A DNA stretch of 64,000 nucleotides from Senegalia massiliensis (GTDB lineage Bacteria > Bacillota > Clostridia > Tissierellales > SIT17): positions 124,001 through 188,000 of the forward strand of contig NZ_QXXA01000004.1 of NCBI RefSeq assembly GCF_009911265.1, written 5' to 3'. A program made the position numbers and the translations under genes. Of this stretch, positions 61,079 through 64,000 are shown piece after piece. Below the pieces are notes generated by a model. The model did no database searches. It saw only the letters and a list, made by a program, of their open reading frames with translations, and was not told where the DNA came from. The first letter of the stretch is position 1; each line of letters opens with the position of its first letter.

Positions 61079-62308
61079 ATGTTTAATCGTTCAATTAGTT
61101 TTAAGACACCACATAATTTGTTATTGATTTTAAATCTATGTAGCTTATCTTTAGTTATGATTTATAATAAAAGTTTTGATAAGTTATCAGTAGGTGTAAT
61201 ATTTGGACTTACTATTACAATTTACTTATCTAATATAATGCTACATAAAATTTCTTCAGGTGACAATTATATATTATTGATAGTTAGTATGATGATGAGT
61301 CTAGGTATAATAATGATTTACAGAATAGATCCAGAGCTCGGTTTCAAACAAGTTATATGGTATATGTTAGGTATAGTTACTTTCTATGTTACGTATTTTA
61401 TAGTGAAAAAACTACCATATTTAAGTAGATGGATGTATTTATATATTGGTTTATCTCTTGTTCTATTTTTATCTACTTTAATATTTGGTAGCACAATAAA
61501 TGGATCAACCAATTGGATCAAAATAAAAGGGTATAGCTTTCAACCTGCAGAAATAATCAAAATACTATTTGTATTCTTTCTTGCAGCTTATTTTGTAAAT
61601 AGGGATAAATTCGAAAATAAATATATTTTATCAGGTATAGTTTATGCTAATATTGGATTCCTATTTATTCAAAGAGACTTAGGTTCCGCAATGCTCTTTT
61701 ATCTTGTATTCTTAGTAATTTTTTATGTTTATGAGAATGATAGGAAATTTATTTTATTAAATATGGGTGGAGCTTTATTTATGGCTCTTATAGGATATTT
61801 TTTATTTAGTCATGTTCAAGTGCGAGTTTCAACTTGGATAGATCCATGGAGTGATATATCCGGTAAAGGCTACCAAATAACTCAATCTTTATTTGCAATA
61901 GCAGAAGGTGGATTTTTAGGAACAGGTCTTGGTAAAGGTTACCCTAACTTTATACCTGCAGTTCAAACTGATTTCATATTTTCAGCTATTATTGAAGAGA
62001 TGGGTATCTTAACAGGTATAGCTGTTATAATGCTATTTTTAATATTAATATATAGAGGTGTAAAGATTTCACTAGAACAAAAAGATAGCTTTTTCAGAAT
62101 TATAGCTCTTGGTATCACATGTATGTTTGGATTTCAAGCATTTATAATTTTAGGAGGAGTTACAAAATTAATTCCTCTTACTGGTATAACTCTTCCATTT
62201 CTAAGTTATGGGGGAAGCTCACTTATTATGAGTTTTGCGTCCCTTGGAATTTTACAAGTGGCCTCAGAATATATTCATCCAATTGAGGAGGAAGATTCAA
62301 ATGAATAA
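61079..62308 (+). CDS. SEDS-family peptidoglycan polymerase (RodA/FtsW/SpoVE type)
   Basis: 409 residues with about ten membrane segments. Motifs: NGSTNWIKIKGYSFQPAEIIKI with catalytic-region Glu/Lys, FIQRDLGSAML, and the C-terminal GITLPFLSYGGSSLIMSF. SEDS proteins polymerise glycan strands and pair with a class B PBP, here the next gene. Which of RodA, FtsW or SpoVE it is cannot be decided; the FHA-SEDS-PBP layout suggests a dedicated pair. Overlaps the PBP start by 8 bases. ATG after TGAGGTGTAATTT. Confidence 0.92.
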   Translation: MFNRSISFKTPHNLLLILNLCSLSLVMIYNKSFDKLSVGVIFGLTITIYLSNIMLHKISSGDNYILLIVSMMMSLGIIMIYRIDPELGFKQVIWYMLGIVTFYVTYFIVKKLPYLSRWMYLYIGLSLVLFLSTLIFGSTINGSTNWIKIKGYSFQPAEIIKILFVFFLAAYFVNRDKFENKYILSGIVYANIGFLFIQRDLGSAMLFYLVFLVIFYVYENDRKFILLNMGGALFMALIGYFLFSHVQVRVSTWIDPWSDISGKGYQITQSLFAIAEGGFLGTGLGKGYPNFIPAVQTDFIFSAIIEEMGILTGIAVIMLFLILIYRGVKISLEQKDSFFRIIALGITCMFGFQAFIILGGVTKLIPLTGITLPFLSYGGSSLIMSFASLGILQVASEYIHPIEEEDSNE

Positions 62309-63734
62309 AGAACAAAAAAGAATAATTAGAGTACTACTTTTATTAAGTACACTTTTTATATCTTTAATTATATACTTAACATACTTCACAATTTTTAAAG
62401 CCGATGATATTAAAACAAGTAGCTATAATAAAAGACCCAATGAAAAGGCATATGTCTTACGCGGTTCCATATATGATAGAAATCAAAAAGTACTAGCCTA
62501 TAGTACAAAAGATGATAATAAGGATCAAACACGACATTATGAATATGGAAATTTATATAGTCATATTATTGGATATGATAATAATAGATATGGTAATACT
62601 GGTGTTGAAAGAACATTTTCTTCTAGTCTTACACAAAGCAATATAATAGATGATGTAAAAAATGTATTTTTCCAAATATTAGATAAAACTGGTATGAATA
62701 AAGATAAAGTACCAATTGATAGAGAAACTAAAGGAAATTCACTTGTTTTATCAATAGACCATGAATTGCAAGAATATACAAAGCAAAAATTAGGAAATAA
62801 AAAAGGATCTATAGTAGCCATGAATCCTAAAAATGGTGATATATTATCCATGGTAAATTTTCCTGATTTCAACCCTAACTCTATAGAAGAACTTCTTGAA
62901 AATAAAGAAAGTCAAAAAGATGGACAATTTATGAACCGAGCTACTCAAGGTTTATTTCCTCCAGGGTCAATTTTTAAAGTTATCACATCAACTTCAGCAT
63001 TAGAAAATGATGTAAATACCAATTTTTATTGTGAAGGTCAAATAAAGATTGGTGGAAAACCAATAGGTGATTATAATAATACTGCCCATGGAAATGTAGA
63101 TTTAAAAGAATCACTTACTGAATCATGTAATGTGGCATTTGCTCAAATAGGCGTAGAATTAAGTCAAGATACATTACTAAAAAAATCAGAGGATTTTATG
63201 TTTAATAAAAAAATTCCATTTGATATATCTACTAAAAAATCAAGTTTTCCAACAAAAGATATAGACAAAGCAGCTATTGCTTCTACTTCTATTGGTCAAG
63301 GAGAGTTATTAGTTACTCCTTTAAATATGGCACTTATGGCATCCTCCATAGCAAATGATGGTAAAATGATGAAGCCAAGATTAGTAAATAAAGTAATTGA
63401 TTCAGATAACAATGTAGTTAAAGAATTTGAGTCTGAAACTTTATCCACTGTTACTACTCCTGATATTGCAAATAATGTAAAAGACATGATGGTTTCAGTC
63501 GTAGATAATGGAACTGGAAAAAGAGCTAAAATTAACGGAATTAAAATAGCTGGAAAAACTGGAACTGCTGAAGCTGGCAAAAATAAAAAGGACCATTCAT
63601 GGTTTGTTGCATTTGCACCAGCTGATGATCCTCAAATTGCTGTAGTTGTATTTCTTGAAAATGATGGTGGAACAGGAGGAACTACTGCTGCTCCAATTGC
63701 TAGAGATATAATTAAAAGAGCTTTAGGTTACTAA
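62301..63734 (+). CDS. Class B penicillin-binding protein (transpeptidase)
   Basis: 477 residues from ATG 62301 behind GAGGAGGAAG; an earlier in-frame start at 62235 lies within the SEDS gene and lacks a site. N-terminal membrane anchor (IIRVLLLLSTLFISLIIYLTYF), short non-catalytic region, then transpeptidase: FPPGSIFKVITS (SxxK), ESCNVAFAQIG (SxN) and KIAGKTGTAEAG (KTG). Smaller than full PBP2/SpoVD, similar to PbpA/PbpI-like partners of SEDS. It cross-links peptidoglycan and is the beta-lactam target. Cytoplasmic tail binds the SEDS partner. Confidence 0.93.
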   Translation: MNKEQKRIIRVLLLLSTLFISLIIYLTYFTIFKADDIKTSSYNKRPNEKAYVLRGSIYDRNQKVLAYSTKDDNKDQTRHYEYGNLYSHIIGYDNNRYGNTGVERTFSSSLTQSNIIDDVKNVFFQILDKTGMNKDKVPIDRETKGNSLVLSIDHELQEYTKQKLGNKKGSIVAMNPKNGDILSMVNFPDFNPNSIEELLENKESQKDGQFMNRATQGLFPPGSIFKVITSTSALENDVNTNFYCEGQIKIGGKPIGDYNNTAHGNVDLKESLTESCNVAFAQIGVELSQDTLLKKSEDFMFNKKIPFDISTKKSSFPTKDIDKAAIASTSIGQGELLVTPLNMALMASSIANDGKMMKPRLVNKVIDSDNNVVKEFESETLSTVTTPDIANNVKDMMVSVVDNGTGKRAKINGIKIAGKTGTAEAGKNKKDHSWFVAFAPADDPQIAVVVFLENDGGTGGTTAAPIARDIIKRALGY

Positions 63735-63816
63735 ATGAATTCTATTTGACTTTTAACAACTTTTTTATTAAAATAAAATTTAATGTATGGTGTTAACATT
63801 TTCCGGAGGATAATAA

Positions 63817-64000
63817 ATGGAAAAATATAAAATATTAAAGATATTAAGTAATAATGTTGTATTAGTTGAAAAGTCTAAGCAAAATTATATCTTAGTTGGT
63901 AAAGGTATTGGTTTTTCAAGAAAAAAAGGCGATATATTTAAAGATACTAAAAATATTGAAAATACTTTTATATCACTTGAAGGAATAAATCACAGTGAAT
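63817..64000 (+). CDS. BglG/LicT-type transcription antiterminator (partial)
   Basis: Only the first 61 residues are visible before the right edge. They form the CAT RNA-binding domain: YKILKILSNNVVLVEKSKQN then LVGKGIGFSRKKGDIF, typical of LicT/GlcT/SacT. The rest, with PTS regulation domains, should follow beyond the window. Such proteins bind a RAT hairpin in mRNA and prevent termination in sugar-utilisation operons; no target is seen here. ATG after CCGGAGGATAATAA. Confidence 0.88.
   Translation, partial: MEKYKILKILSNNVVLVEKSKQNYILVGKGIGFSRKKGDIFKDTKNIENTFISLEGINHSE

Overview
The window is AT-rich DNA (by eye well under 35% GC) from an endospore-forming, probably strictly anaerobic Clostridia/Tissierellia-type Firmicute. 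Spore genes (spoVB, a cwlJ-gerQ pair), a Trp T-box leader, a TPP riboswitch, a hybrid-cluster protein, strong AGGAGG ribosome sites and frequent TTG/GTG starts support this. I cannot name the species.

Left end (1 to about 3856): the integration end of a prophage or related element. It has an integrase, an ImmA-type peptidase fused to zinc ribbons, a CI-like repressor, a divergent Cro-like protein and an AntA/AntB-type antirepressor. The repressor/Cro intergenic region carries four related operator-like sites, and a fifth lies inside the cro-like gene. The element ends in a 3' fragment of a tRNA-Leu gene (probable att site); the rest of the element lies off the left edge.

3.9-18.6 kb: a multi-span transporter with a divergent LysR regulator, an M18 aminopeptidase and a cheW-degS-degU signalling operon. 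Then comes a run of minus-strand genes: lipid kinase, MarR, a 1771-residue pseudokinase/NTPase/TPR/GAF/GGDEF protein, LacI regulator and DUF896 protein. 18.7-28 kb: a heterodimeric ABC multidrug exporter behind a perfect 36-bp palindrome, spoVB, 6S RNA on the minus strand, small unknowns, an RluA-type pseudouridine synthase and NAD kinase. 28-36.5 kb: PepF, a zinc phospholipase C-like protein, cwlJ-gerQ, trpS with its T-box, tpx, two DegV proteins and an SDR-type threonine dehydrogenase.

36.5-49.9 kb: unknowns, a DUF4397 protein, a compact six-gene operon (yhaO, yhaN, phosphoesterase, CYTH protein, unknown, nitrilase-family amidase), a YjjG-like phosphatase and an unknown 216-residue gene. 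That gene and hcp each sit behind a TGTGAT-N4-ATCAC palindrome with identical promoter geometry. An HD-GYP protein could degrade the c-di-GMP made by the GGDEF protein. 49.9-57.7 kb: an APH(3')-like kinase, a tocopherol cyclase-family protein, a hemolysin III-family protein, a PH-domain protein, and a TPP-riboswitch operon (thiamine-binding protein, ThiXYZ-type transporter, methyltransferase, second YkoF/MTH1187-type protein).

57.7-64 kb: glutaredoxin, glutamate racemase, a decayed coding fragment, an XRE regulator fused to a CarH-like cobalamin module, an FHA-SEDS-PBP cell-wall operon and the start of a BglG/LicT-type antiterminator. The most unusual items are the XRE-cobalamin regulator, the shared hcp/unknown-gene promoter design, the methyltransferase in the thiamine operon, and the second start inside the ImmA gene. 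I saw no CRISPR array, no rRNA, no complete tRNA and no insertion sequence.
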